DNA of 64,000 nucleotides from Saltatorellus ferox (lineage in GTDB: Bacteria > Planctomycetota > UBA1135 > GCA-002686595). The first letter of the stretch is position 1; each line of letters opens with the position of its first letter. The stretch is from assembly GCA_007751475.1 (NCBI GenBank), contig CP036434.1:3286001-3350000 (forward strand). Direction: 5' to 3'. Positions 25,888-34,368 of the stretch are shown here, piece after piece. The position numbers and the translations under genes were made by a program. Under the pieces are notes generated by a model. That model was not told where the DNA came from and did not search any database. It worked only from the letters and a program-made list of their open reading frames with translations.

Positions 25888-27879
25888 ATGAGTGAAGCAC
25901 TGGGCACCCCACGAATTGCCATCCTGTCCGAGGTCGTCCGCAATCAGATTGCGGCCGGGGAGGTGATCGAACGACCGTCGTCGGTCGTCCGCGAGCTTCT
26001 GGACAATGCGATCGACGCTGGCGCCTCCGAGATCACGATCGATCTGGAGGAGGGGGGAATGCGCCTCGTTCGCATCACGGACAACGGCATCGGCATGGGC
26101 CCCGAGGACCTCGAGCTCGCCTTCCAGGCCCACGCCACGAGCAAGCTTCGGACCCCCGACGACCTGGATCACATCGCGAGCCTCGGGTTCCGCGGCGAGG
26201 CCCTCGCGTCGATGGCCTCGGTCGCTCGCTGCAAGATTCGCTCGCGGCCCCGCGGCGCGGCCACGGGCGCGGAGATCATCGAAGAGGGTGGCAAGCGCGG
26301 GCGCGTCACGCCGACCGGGATGCCAGAGGGCACCGTCATCGAGGTGCGCGACCTCTTCTTCAACACGCCCGCCCGGCGTCGCTTCCTCAAGCGTGATCGA
26401 ACCGAACTTGCCCGCTGCATGGCGATCATTCAGCGCGTCGCTCTGGCCCATCCGGCCGATGAGAACGGTCAGGGCGGCGTCGGCTTCGTCGTGAACCACG
26501 GCGGCAAGCGGACGTTCGACGTCGAGTCGAACATGGACCTGCTCGGGCGTATTCGCCGCATCTTCGGGGATGAACTCGCGTCGAACCTCGAGCCCGTGGA
26601 GAAGACAGGTGGCAAGTCGCGGGTCTGGGGCTACGTCGCGCCGCCGCGTTTCGCGCGTCGCGACGGCCAGCGCCAGATCTGGTTCCTGAACGGTCGGCCG
26701 CTCAACGACAAGGTCCTGACGCGCGTGCTGAAGGACGCCTACCGCGGGGTGCTCGTCGAGGGCCCGAAGCCAGTGGCGTTCCTGCACCTCTCACTCGACC
26801 CCGAGACGGTGGACGTCAACGTTCACCCCGCCAAGAGCGAGGTCCGCCTCCGCGATGAGCGCGCGCTCTTCGGGTTCCTCGTCAACGCTCTGAAGGAAGC
26901 CGTCCTTCGGACCGACATGGCGACGCCCGGCGACACGATGCTGGAGAGCATGCGCAGGCGTGACGCGCAGCAAATACCACAGCGCGAGACGCTGCCTGAC
27001 CCCGGTCCGCTGTCTCGCTCCGGTCCATCGTTTAGCTCCGACTCTTCGTTTAGCTCCGATTCTTCGTCTAGCCCCGATTCTTTGGGGGGCGGGGGGAGCG
27101 CGACGGATTGGATCCCGCGGCCCGGCTCCGGCGGGGGAGCGCCCGGTCGATCGACTGGTTCCGGGGGCACCGGATGGGTCTCGCCGTACGGCCATCCCGA
27201 GACTGCTCGCGAAGGTAGCGCGAAATTCGAGGTGCGAGACGTGGAGCCCACGTCGCCCGATCACGGTCCAAGTGGCTTGAGCGCGGGCTGGCACGCCGTC
27301 GACGACCTGCGCGGGCCGTACCTCCAGATCGACAAGACGTACCTCATTCGTGCGTTGCCCGACGGCTTCGAGATCGTCGATCAGCACGCGCTGCACGAGC
27401 GTCTGACCTTCGAGGAACTCCGGCGAGAGGTCGATGCGGGCAAGGTCGAGGTCCAGAGGCTCTTGACTCCGGAGCTGGTGGACCTCTCCGCGGCGGACCT
27501 GGAGCTGATCATGATCCACCAGGAAGCGCTCGCTCGCATCGGCGTGGAGATCGAGGCCTTCGGCGACAAGACGGTGGCCGTCCACGGCCTTCCGGTTCGG
27601 ATCCGGCGACCGAAAGCGGAAGCGATTATCCAGGACATCGTCGAGGTGATCGCGCGCACGGGGAAGGCCCCCGATGCCGAGGACGTGCTGGAGGAAGTTC
27701 TCCACCGCGCGTCCTGCCGGTCTTCGATCATGGCGGGCGACGCGCTCGATCAGTCCTCGATTCGCGCTCTGCTGGAGCGCGCGCGGGCTGCGGGGACCGA
27801 CCAGACATGCCCGCACGCGCGCCCGACGCGCGTGCGATTCACGCTCCACGATCTCGAGAAGGCGTTCCACCGGAAGTAG
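25888..27879 (+). CDS. mutL: DNA mismatch repair protein MutL (endonuclease type)
   Basis: From ATG 25888 the product is 663 residues. The GHKL ATPase domain shows IAAGEVIERPSSVVRELLDNAIDAG, DNGIGM, FRGEALASM and the LFFNTPARRRFLK segment. After a Ser/Gly/Pro-rich linker (about residues 355-450) comes the dimerisation domain with the metal-dependent nickase motif DQHALHERLTFE at 498-509, a perfect DQHA(x)2E(x)4E. SCRSSIMAGD and CPHARPTRVRF near the end are also part of that site. So this is a nicking MutL, as in bacteria without MutH. The linker is encoded partly by 18-bp tandem repeats. mutS is not in the window. The 3' end faces the minus-strand secreted gene. Confidence 0.96.
   Translation: MSEALGTPRIAILSEVVRNQIAAGEVIERPSSVVRELLDNAIDAGASEITIDLEEGGMRLVRITDNGIGMGPEDLELAFQAHATSKLRTPDDLDHIASLGFRGEALASMASVARCKIRSRPRGAATGAEIIEEGGKRGRVTPTGMPEGTVIEVRDLFFNTPARRRFLKRDRTELARCMAIIQRVALAHPADENGQGGVGFVVNHGGKRTFDVESNMDLLGRIRRIFGDELASNLEPVEKTGGKSRVWGYVAPPRFARRDGQRQIWFLNGRPLNDKVLTRVLKDAYRGVLVEGPKPVAFLHLSLDPETVDVNVHPAKSEVRLRDERALFGFLVNALKEAVLRTDMATPGDTMLESMRRRDAQQIPQRETLPDPGPLSRSGPSFSSDSSFSSDSSSSPDSLGGGGSATDWIPRPGSGGGAPGRSTGSGGTGWVSPYGHPETAREGSAKFEVRDVEPTSPDHGPSGLSAGWHAVDDLRGPYLQIDKTYLIRALPDGFEIVDQHALHERLTFEELRREVDAGKVEVQRLLTPELVDLSAADLELIMIHQEALARIGVEIEAFGDKTVAVHGLPVRIRRPKAEAIIQDIVEVIARTGKAPDAEDVLEEVLHRASCRSSIMAGDALDQSSIRALLERARAAGTDQTCPHARPTRVRFTLHDLEKAFHRK
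27028..27081 (+). repeat. Three 18-bp tandem repeats in the mutL linker
   Basis: Units at 27028-27045, 27046-27063 and 27064-27081 of the form TCGTTTAGCTCCGAYTCT (the third with two more changes) encode repeating Ser-Phe-Ser-Ser-Asp-Ser. They preserve the frame, so copy-number change would lengthen or shorten only the linker. Confidence 0.9.
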
Positions 27880-27906
27880 CGGAAGCGCCGTGGCGTCGCG
27901 TCTCGA

Positions 27907-29127
27907 TCACTCCTTGGGCGGGAGGAAGTCCTCGCGCCGGAGTTGAGCGTTCATGTCGCTCGTGTCTTTCAAATAGAGGTCTGCGCTGGCGGTGTTCGTG
28001 AAGCGCAGGCGGAGGCCGGTGGCGGCTTCCGTCTCGGGCGCCGTTCGGTCCGTCTCGTAGCTGAAGAAGCGTCCCGGGATCCAGGCCTTCGGCTTCCCCT
28101 CCGGCCCGGTCTGGAACCATTCGGTGCACTGCACGAGCAGAGTCCCGGGCACCTGCAGCGGCATGTCCGAACGGTGGGGGGCCACGATCACGAGCTGCGG
28201 GCGGAAGGTCTCCGGGTCCATTCCGAAGACGAGCCTGCGGACGGTCGGACCCTCCGAGTCGCGCTTCTTCTCGCCGAGATCCTTGAAGTCAGGCGTGGCG
28301 AGTTCGAGCCAGACGAGCGTCCGCGCCAGGTCAGCCACTTTGCGTTCGCGGCCGCCGACCTTTCCGGTGATGTCCGTATCCGGCAGGAGCAGCCCGGGAT
28401 CGTTCTCGAAATCCAGGATGCCCATCCCGATCCGATCGGAGCCGTCCTTGACCGCGCGAAGGCGGAGCTCGACGATCCGGAAGCTCTTCGGATCCGTCAG
28501 GCGGGCGATGTCGTAGGAGATGTTGGCCCAGCGGTCCGTCTCGTTGCGGCTGTCGCGTCCGTCGCGGCCCACGAGTTCGATCCAGTCGGTCGCCGTGCTT
28601 CCCGTCAGCTTCTTGAACCAGTATTCCAGTCCATCACCCGGCCCCAGTCCGCGCATCTGCTTGCTCTTCTCCTTGCCCTTGGCGTCCAGCATGGTGGCGC
28701 GCACGAGCCCGGGACCGAGTTCGAGGTAGGCGAACTTGGCGGTGTAGTCGTTCGTTCCGGTCTCTTCGGAGCGGATGCGGCCGTCGAAGACGAGCTCGAA
28801 GCCACGGGGGCCGGAGGGGTTGGCTGCATCCGGACCTTGCGGCACGGCGATGCTGGCGAGCAGTCGGTCCCATAGATCCGCTGCTTCCTGGCTCGTGCCC
28901 TCCGGGATCCGGCCGGCTTCGGCTGGACGACTGTCGACGGCCATCACGGCCTGGGTCTGCGTCCCGGGCGCAGCGAGGCGGCCGGTGGCAGGAGCGTCTC
29001 CCTGGGGAGCACCCGAGGCGAGGGCGCACGGCAGGGCGGTGAAGGCCAGGAACAGCATGGTACGCGCGGTCGATCGGAGCGAGCGGGGCCGCTCTGCGAG
29101 GGAGTGGCGGGGGGCGAAACGTTGCAT
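27907..29127 (-). CDS. Secreted protein of unknown function (406 aa)
   Basis: The N-terminus from ATG 29127 is basic followed by a hydrophobic core and an AxA-like site (MLFLAFTALPCALASGA), a standard Sec signal. The mature region includes a stretch with YTAKFAYLELGPGLVRATMLDAKGK and a later segment LLVQCTEWFQTGPEGKPKAWIPGRFFSYETD. The alternating pattern suggests beta-rich folds. I recognise no known family or catalytic motif. It ends 28 bases from the mutL stop (convergent) and starts 79 bases from the divergent miaA start. Confidence 0.75.
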   Translation of the reverse strand: MQRFAPRHSLAERPRSLRSTARTMLFLAFTALPCALASGAPQGDAPATGRLAAPGTQTQAVMAVDSRPAEAGRIPEGTSQEAADLWDRLLASIAVPQGPDAANPSGPRGFELVFDGRIRSEETGTNDYTAKFAYLELGPGLVRATMLDAKGKEKSKQMRGLGPGDGLEYWFKKLTGSTATDWIELVGRDGRDSRNETDRWANISYDIARLTDPKSFRIVELRLRAVKDGSDRIGMGILDFENDPGLLLPDTDITGKVGGRERKVADLARTLVWLELATPDFKDLGEKKRDSEGPTVRRLVFGMDPETFRPQLVIVAPHRSDMPLQVPGTLLVQCTEWFQTGPEGKPKAWIPGRFFSYETDRTAPETEAATGLRLRFTNTASADLYLKDTSDMNAQLRREDFLPPKE

Positions 29128-29205
29128 GGCCTAGATCGTGGACTCCCGCGCGAAACAGTTCCAGAGGGACGACGGATTGCCGGACGATCCTCTTACGATT
29201 CCGCC

Positions 29206-30207
29206 ATGCCCCAAGGACTTCCCACCGGCGATTTTCCACCGAGCCAGGCCTCGAATCGAGATGTGCTGGATGCGATCCCGCTCCGGTTCATCGTCGGGAC
29301 GACGGCGTCCGGCAAGACGGGGCTCGCGCTGCGGCTTGCCGAGCACCCCAGGGTCCTGGCGGCAGGCGGGCTGGAGATCGTCTCGCTCGACTCCATGAAC
29401 CTCTATCGGGGCCTCGATATAGGGACCGCCAAGCCCTCCGCGGAGGAGCGCTCACGCGTTCCGCATCATCTCGTCGACGTGGCGGGTCCAGAGGAGCGAT
29501 TCGATCTACAGCGCTACCTCCAGCTCGTCCGGACGGCGTGCGAGGAGATCGTCGCGAGGGGAGCTCTTCCCTTGTTCGTGGGCGGTACAGGCCTGTATCT
29601 CGCCGCGATCCTTCGCGGCCTCTTCGAGGGGCCGCCTGCGGATCTGGCGCTGCGGCAGCGGTTGCTCGACGCGTCCGCACCGGAGGGGGCCCCCTCGCTC
29701 CACGACCGCCTGCGAGAGGTGGATCCTGGGTCGGCCGAGCGGATCCATCCGAACGACACGAGGCGGACGATACGGGCCCTGGAGGTGTGGGAACAGACAG
29801 GGGAGACGATGACGTCCCTCCAGGCGCAGTGGAACGCCGCTCGATCCCCGCGCGAACGGCGCGCGCGGATGGTGGGGCTTCACGTGCCGGTCGACGCTCT
29901 CGACGGGCTCATTGCGGAGCGGACGGAGGAGATGCTGGCCCAGGGCTGGCCCGAGGAAGCCCTCGCGCTGGAGGAAGCCGGCGGTCTTGGTGACTCGGCT
30001 TCCCAGGCCCTTGGCTACGACACGGCGCTGGCCCTCGCGCAGGGCGAGATCACGCGGGAGGAGGCAGCCAGGCGGATCGTGCTCCGGACACGCCAGTTCG
30101 CTCGTCGGCAGCGAACCTGGTACCGGAAGTTCGAGATCGATTGGCTGGATGCCGCTTCGCCCGATCTGGTCGAGAAGGCGTTCGAGCGGCTCTGGCGCGG
30201 CGAGTAG
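29206..30207 (+). CDS. miaA: tRNA dimethylallyltransferase
   Basis: Adds an isopentenyl group to A37 of tRNAs reading UNN codons. From ATG 29206 the product is 333 residues. The P-loop IVGTTASGKTGLAL lies near residue 29. SLDSMNLYRGLDIGTAKPS, VPHHLVDV, LFVGGTGLYLAAILRG, IHPNDTRRTIRALEVWEQTG and the C-terminal ALGYDTAL followed by RTRQFARRQRTWYRK are all diagnostic. The frame extends upstream but that part is non-homologous. A hairpin terminator lies 10 bases after the stop. Confidence 0.96.
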   Translation: MPQGLPTGDFPPSQASNRDVLDAIPLRFIVGTTASGKTGLALRLAEHPRVLAAGGLEIVSLDSMNLYRGLDIGTAKPSAEERSRVPHHLVDVAGPEERFDLQRYLQLVRTACEEIVARGALPLFVGGTGLYLAAILRGLFEGPPADLALRQRLLDASAPEGAPSLHDRLREVDPGSAERIHPNDTRRTIRALEVWEQTGETMTSLQAQWNAARSPRERRARMVGLHVPVDALDGLIAERTEEMLAQGWPEEALALEEAGGLGDSASQALGYDTALALAQGEITREEAARRIVLRTRQFARRQRTWYRKFEIDWLDAASPDLVEKAFERLWRGE

Positions 30208-30216
30208 GACGCCATG

Positions 30217-30251
30217 AAAAAAGACCGCAGCGCTGTACGCGCCGCGGTCTT
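30217..30251 (-). terminator. Terminator hairpin between miaA and the lipoprotein gene
   Basis: A 13-bp stem (30221-30233 with 30239-30251) has one non-Watson-Crick position that is a G-U pair on the minus strand. Read on that strand it is followed by TTTTTT, so it best terminates the 30370-30906 gene. It may also stop miaA transcripts, but the plus-strand T-tract is weaker. Confidence 0.85.
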
Positions 30252-30369
30252 CTCGGAATCCAGGAGCGAGCTGTCCACGCGCGAATTCGCGCATGCGCAA
30301 CACTTCACCGGGGCCTATCCGAACGCGACGCATGCGTCGTCCACGGATCGGCCCACCCGCTCGAGGGGA

Positions 30370-30906
30370 TTACTTGCCCTTCGACATCTCGAACGGCGGA
30401 AGCTCACCGTCTTCCCCGTAGAACGTGCGCGCGTCAGCCGACGTGATCACGCCCTTGTTGTCGAACGCCGAGCGAATGCCCGCCTTGAACTCATCGATTC
30501 CGCCACGCTCGAACGTGCCGATGATCGAGTCCACCGGGACCGGGAAACCACCTGCGATGGCGCCCCCGATGACGAGACCTTCGAAGTGGATGTAGTTCCA
30601 CGGGTTAGGCAGGATCGAGTTGACAGGACGCGGCTCGTAGTACGACTTGACCGGCTCCTGGTTCGGGTTCAGCGGGTTGTGGTTCATGAAGTACCGACGG
30701 AAGGTGAGTCCGTTGGCCTTCTTCCGATTCCAGGCGAAGTCCTTGTAGGAGGATTCCTTGGAGGCGTCGTACCCGGTCAGGATGCGGGTAGCCCGCGGCG
30801 ACACCGAATCGAAGTTCCAGTGGTCGTTGATCTTGTTGCCCGAAAACTGGCAGGACGCCAGTAAGGCGGCGCAAGTGGCGGCGACGGCTGCGATGGTAAG
30901 ACGCAT
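30370..30906 (-). CDS. Small lipoprotein of unknown function
   Basis: The 178-residue product starts with a lipoprotein signal whose lipobox LASC is canonical (ALLASCQ, Cys at residue 19). The mature part contains WNYIHFEGLVIGGAIAGGFPVPVDS, a Gly-rich hydrophobic stretch that could insert in or contact the outer envelope, and several aromatic-rich segments (YYEPRPVN, RRYFMNHNPLNPNQEP). No recognised family. Monocistronic; a terminator lies about 120 bases downstream. Confidence 0.78.
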   Translation of the reverse strand: MRLTIAAVAATCAALLASCQFSGNKINDHWNFDSVSPRATRILTGYDASKESSYKDFAWNRKKANGLTFRRYFMNHNPLNPNQEPVKSYYEPRPVNSILPNPWNYIHFEGLVIGGAIAGGFPVPVDSIIGTFERGGIDEFKAGIRSAFDNKGVITSADARTFYGEDGELPPFEMSKGK

Positions 30907-31289
30907 CTTGGTGATGAAGGGCCTCTAATGGAGACTCGTCCTTCTCTGATTCCCGTTCGGATCGTGCGTGCCGGTGGGCAGGTGCGCGTTCTTCAGGGAA
31001 ACAGGGGCGGAGGAGTGATGGGGGGAGCCTGGGGGATTCCGGGGGACCAGATGGCCCTCCGTGGGGGGGGACGATCCACGAACGAACGTCACCGGAGACG
31101 AGTATCACGGACGGCCTGCTGCAAGTCCAGCCAGGATTGTGGAGATGCCAGGATTGTTGAGATGCCAGGATTGTGAAGTTGCCTGCGGAGCCCGGAGATC
31201 CCACAGGGCAGAATCCACGGCAGCGTGCCGTCCACGCCGCCCAACCCCGTTTCACTCGACCAGTCACCGAAAAACTCCCACAGACTTTC
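30907..31289. other. Intergenic region upstream of nadD
   Basis: About 380 bases between the divergent lipoprotein gene and nadD. Besides the 17-bp tandem repeats at 31131-31181 and a G-run-rich stretch near 31000-31070, I see no gene or clear promoter. Confidence 0.5.
31131..31181. repeat. Three 17-bp tandem repeats upstream of nadD
   Basis: Units at 31131-31147, 31148-31164 and 31165-31181 share CCAGGATTGT plus a variable KGAGATG-type end; the first two differ by one base. They lie 110-160 bases before nadD and could be a slippage repeat or multiple binding sites. Confidence 0.85.
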
Positions 31290-32141
31290 ATGCCCGAGAT
31301 CGAACCCCTGCGAGCTGCCATATTTGGCGGATCCTTCGATCCGGTCCACGAGGGGCATCTGGAGGTCGCCCGGCGGGCCCAGGAAGCCTTCCAGCTCGAA
31401 CGCGTGCTCTTCATCCCGGCCGCTCAGCCGCCGCACAAGCTCGGGCGCCAGCTCGCCGAGCCTCATCTACGCCTGGCGGCGACCATGATCGCCACCGCGC
31501 TGGAGCCGTCCTGGGAGGTCCTGGCGATCGAATTGGCCCGCGAGGGTCCTTCCTACACCTACGACACCCTGCTCGAGGTCCCCGAGCACCTCAAGTTCCG
31601 GCTCGTGACCAAGAAGGACGGGGGGATCGCCAAGCGGAACCGCGATCTGGAACTCTTTCTCATCCTCGGGAGCGACAACCTCCCGGGGCTTCCCGGGTGG
31701 CGGAACGTCGAGGACATCCTCGCCATGGCCCAGCCGATCGTCGTCTGGCGCGGACATCCCGACGGCTCCGAAGGAGACCCGGGGACGGCGCTGGATGCCC
31801 TCGAAGGGCAGCTTTCGGCCAGGGCCCTCGAGCGCCTGCGTCGGGGGTTCATCGCGCTGCCCCCGAACCCGCTGAGCTCCACGGCGATCCGAGAGTCGCT
31901 GGCGCGGGGCGTCATTCCTGAAGGAGCCCTCCATCGCGAGGTGGCAGCGTTTCTCCTGGAACAGGGGATGTACGACTGGCCGGAGGAAATTCCCAACCCC
32001 TTTCTTCCGGAGCCGGAGCCCGTGGAAGAGGAGGACGTCGTGGACGATGAGGACGACGGATTCGTCGACTTCGAAGATGACGAGGGCGAGGGCGAGGACG
32101 AGGACAACGAGCCAGGTGCGCGGGAGCTGAGATCGAAATGA
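31290..32141 (+). CDS. nadD: Nicotinate-nucleotide adenylyltransferase with acidic tail
   Basis: Condenses NaMN with ATP to deamido-NAD in NAD synthesis. From ATG 31290 the product is 283 residues, about 80 longer than typical NadD. The nucleotidyltransferase motif AAIFGGSFDPVHEGHLEVA starts at residue 8, and PLSSTAIRESLARG (the ISSTxIR-type motif) lies near residue 195. After the catalytic domain an unusual tail of about 50 residues is rich in Glu/Asp (EEEDVVDDEDDG, DDEGEGEDEDN). The stop overlaps the next start by 4 bases. ATG 31290 gives the normal family N-terminus; the longer frame upstream is non-homologous. Confidence 0.93.
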   Translation: MPEIEPLRAAIFGGSFDPVHEGHLEVARRAQEAFQLERVLFIPAAQPPHKLGRQLAEPHLRLAATMIATALEPSWEVLAIELAREGPSYTYDTLLEVPEHLKFRLVTKKDGGIAKRNRDLELFLILGSDNLPGLPGWRNVEDILAMAQPIVVWRGHPDGSEGDPGTALDALEGQLSARALERLRRGFIALPPNPLSSTAIRESLARGVIPEGALHREVAAFLLEQGMYDWPEEIPNPFLPEPEPVEEEDVVDDEDDGFVDFEDDEGEGEDEDNEPGARELRSK

Positions 32142-33421
32142 TGAGCATTCTCGCCGCTTTTCTGGCGTCCCTGGTCGTGACAGGGCTCTTTTCGCACGTC
32201 GCCGTGCGCATCGGTTGGATCGATCAACTCGGCGATCAGGCCTATCGCAAGCTTCGGAAACAGCCGGTCGCCCTGGTCGGCGGGGCGGCGATCCTCGTGG
32301 GGGTCGGGGTCGCCGTCGTGCTCGAGGTGGCCGGGGAGCGCCGGCCCTGGGAGGCTCTTGGGCGGACCCTCGGAACGATCGCCTGGCCCGGTCTGCTGGC
32401 GGCCTTCGTCCTGGGGTTGCTCGATGATGTGGCAGAGGACGGCCTGACGGCGCGAGTCAAGTTTGGCGGCCAGCTCCTCGTCGCGGCGCTCGTGGCCTGG
32501 TACCCGGGGTCGATCTTTGCTGATGCCTCCGCGCTGGAGTGCCTCGGGCTCGGACTGCTCGCGCTCATCGCCATGAACGCGGTCAATCTTTTCGACCACG
32601 CCGACGGGCTCGCCGGGATCCTCGGCGCCTTCGCCATGTTCACCGGAACGGGGCCCATGGCGAAGCTCTTCGCCGGCGCAGCGCTCGGCTACCTGCCCTT
32701 CAACCTCTTCGTTCGGCACTCTGCGCGCGAGGCGCCCCTCGATGTCGGCGAGGAGAGATCCCGTTCCGCTCCCTACGCGATGCTGGGCGACTCCGGCAGC
32801 CACCTCGTCGGGGTGCTCATCGCCACGACGCCCGGGGCCTGGTGGTTCCTGGCGCTTCCGGTCCTGGATATGCTCCGCGTGGTGATCGGTCGGCTTCGTC
32901 GTGGCCGTCCCTTCTGGCGAGGCGACCGGACCCATATCGGCCACCTCCTCGAGGAAATCGGGTTCGCTCCGGTCACGGTGGCCATGCTGATCGCCACCGC
33001 GCTCGTGCCGCCTGTCGTCACGATGGGGCTGATGGACGGACCGGCTCCGCTCGCGGTGGGACTGCTGGCGGGGGCCGCCCTCTATTTCGGCATGCTCGTC
33101 ATGGCCGACGGTGCGCTGCCGGCCGAAGGGCGGGGTCCGGAGGGGGAGCGTTCGTCCGCGGAATTCGACTCCGAGGCGCGGGTCCCGGATGCCTCCTTGT
33201 CGAGCGTGTTCGCCCGGGCGAGCGGAGCCGCAGACCGGGGAAAAGGAAGGGAGAGTGCTCTGGAAAGTCTCGACGACGGCGAAGACGCATCCGGCCCCTT
33301 CGCGGCGCCAGGGGCGGGCCCGCTAGCCGGGTCTCCGGCTGGATCTCCGCCCGAATCTCGAGCCGGGTCCCGAGAGACGCCCCGAGGGGACGCCAGCGGC
33401 ACCCCGGGCGCGACCACCTGA
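32138..33421 (+). CDS. WecA/MraY-family polyprenyl-phosphate sugar-1-phosphate transferase
   Basis: A 427-residue polytopic protein that should transfer a sugar-1-phosphate from a nucleotide sugar to undecaprenyl phosphate, starting a surface glycan. Conserved acids are visible: LLDDVAEDG (Asp96-Asp97), NLFDHADGLAG (Asp153), MLGDSGSHLVG (Asp218) and the loop RGDRTHIGHLL near 265 corresponding to the HxxH-type C-terminal motif. About 10 hydrophobic helices precede a disordered tail of about 100 residues with Ala-Gly-Ser-Pro repeats. The motif set is nearer to WecA/TagO than to MraY. ATGA overlap with nadD implies cotranscription. Confidence 0.88.
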   Translation: MMSILAAFLASLVVTGLFSHVAVRIGWIDQLGDQAYRKLRKQPVALVGGAAILVGVGVAVVLEVAGERRPWEALGRTLGTIAWPGLLAAFVLGLLDDVAEDGLTARVKFGGQLLVAALVAWYPGSIFADASALECLGLGLLALIAMNAVNLFDHADGLAGILGAFAMFTGTGPMAKLFAGAALGYLPFNLFVRHSAREAPLDVGEERSRSAPYAMLGDSGSHLVGVLIATTPGAWWFLALPVLDMLRVVIGRLRRGRPFWRGDRTHIGHLLEEIGFAPVTVAMLIATALVPPVVTMGLMDGPAPLAVGLLAGAALYFGMLVMADGALPAEGRGPEGERSSAEFDSEARVPDASLSSVFARASGAADRGKGRESALESLDDGEDASGPFAAPGAGPLAGSPAGSPPESRAGSRETPRGDASGTPGATT

Positions 33422-33526
33422 TCGCGCGACGCCCGCCGTGGGGGTTCTATTTCTGGGTTTCATTTTGGGTGAGGCATCCCGATACTCCTGGGCTCGTATC
33501 GGGCTCCCACGCTCCCTCCCACCATC

Positions 33527-34342
33527 GTGACCTATCCCCTGACCGCCGTCATCAGCGACCTCCACGGCAACCGTCCCGCCATGGAAGTCTGTCTGGCCGA
33601 CGCCGAGCGCCGCGGCGTCCGGCGCTTCGTGTGCCTTGGAGACGTCGTCGGTTACGGGGCGGAGCCCCGGGCTTGCCTCGATGCCGTCATGGCTCGCGTC
33701 TCCGGACGCGAGGAAGGAAACGGGCTGGGCGCTCTCGAGCCGGGGCTCTGTCTCCGCGGAAATCATGAGGAGGCTCTTCTCTTCAGCGCCGAGGACTTCA
33801 ACCCGAAGGCCCGCGCAGCGATCGAGTGGACGCGCGCCGAGGTCGGCCGTGATCCCGAGCGCGCGGACGACTACTGGGACTTCATCGGCGCCCTCGAGCC
33901 GAGTGCTTCCGACGATCGCGCCATGTTTGCCCACGGCAGTCCCCGCGATCCGCTGCGCGAGTACGTCGTGCCCCGTGACATCCGCGACACCGAGAAGATG
34001 GACGCGCTCTTCCGCGCCATGGACCGCGGCGTCTGCTTCATCGGGCACAGCCACGTCCCCGCCGTCTTCTTCGCTGACGGGACCTACTTCGTTCCGCGCG
34101 GCCTGGACGCGGTGCATGGGCCCTACGACCTCGGCGATCTCGAAGCCGTTCGAGCGATCGTGAACGTCGGCTCGGTCGGCCAGCCGCGCGACGGCGATCC
34201 GCGCCTCTCCTACGTGCTCTACGACGGACAGAACGTCACGTTCGTCCGTGTCGAGTACGACCACGAAGCCGCGGCGGAAGCGATCCGCGCGGTGGATGAA
34301 CTACCGGCCTTTCTTGCTGATCGGCTTGCCGCTGGGCGATAG
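33527..34342 (+). CDS. Calcineurin-like metallophosphoesterase
   Basis: From GTG 33527 the product is 271 residues. The dimetal phosphoesterase motifs appear in order: AVISDLHGN near the N-terminus, CLGDVVGYG, LRGNHEE, MFAHGSP and FIGHSHVPAVF. This arrangement is typical of the YfcE/diadenosine-polyphosphatase-like group, whose substrates vary (phosphodiesters, ApnN, protein phosphate). The first Met/Val directly precedes the first beta strand, which fixes the start. It is 105 bases from the upstream gene and 26 from yidC. A precise substrate is not deducible. Confidence 0.88.
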   Translation: MTYPLTAVISDLHGNRPAMEVCLADAERRGVRRFVCLGDVVGYGAEPRACLDAVMARVSGREEGNGLGALEPGLCLRGNHEEALLFSAEDFNPKARAAIEWTRAEVGRDPERADDYWDFIGALEPSASDDRAMFAHGSPRDPLREYVVPRDIRDTEKMDALFRAMDRGVCFIGHSHVPAVFFADGTYFVPRGLDAVHGPYDLGDLEAVRAIVNVGSVGQPRDGDPRLSYVLYDGQNVTFVRVEYDHEAAAEAIRAVDELPAFLADRLAAGR

Positions 34343-34368
34343 CCCTCGACCCTGACCCCTCCCTGAAC

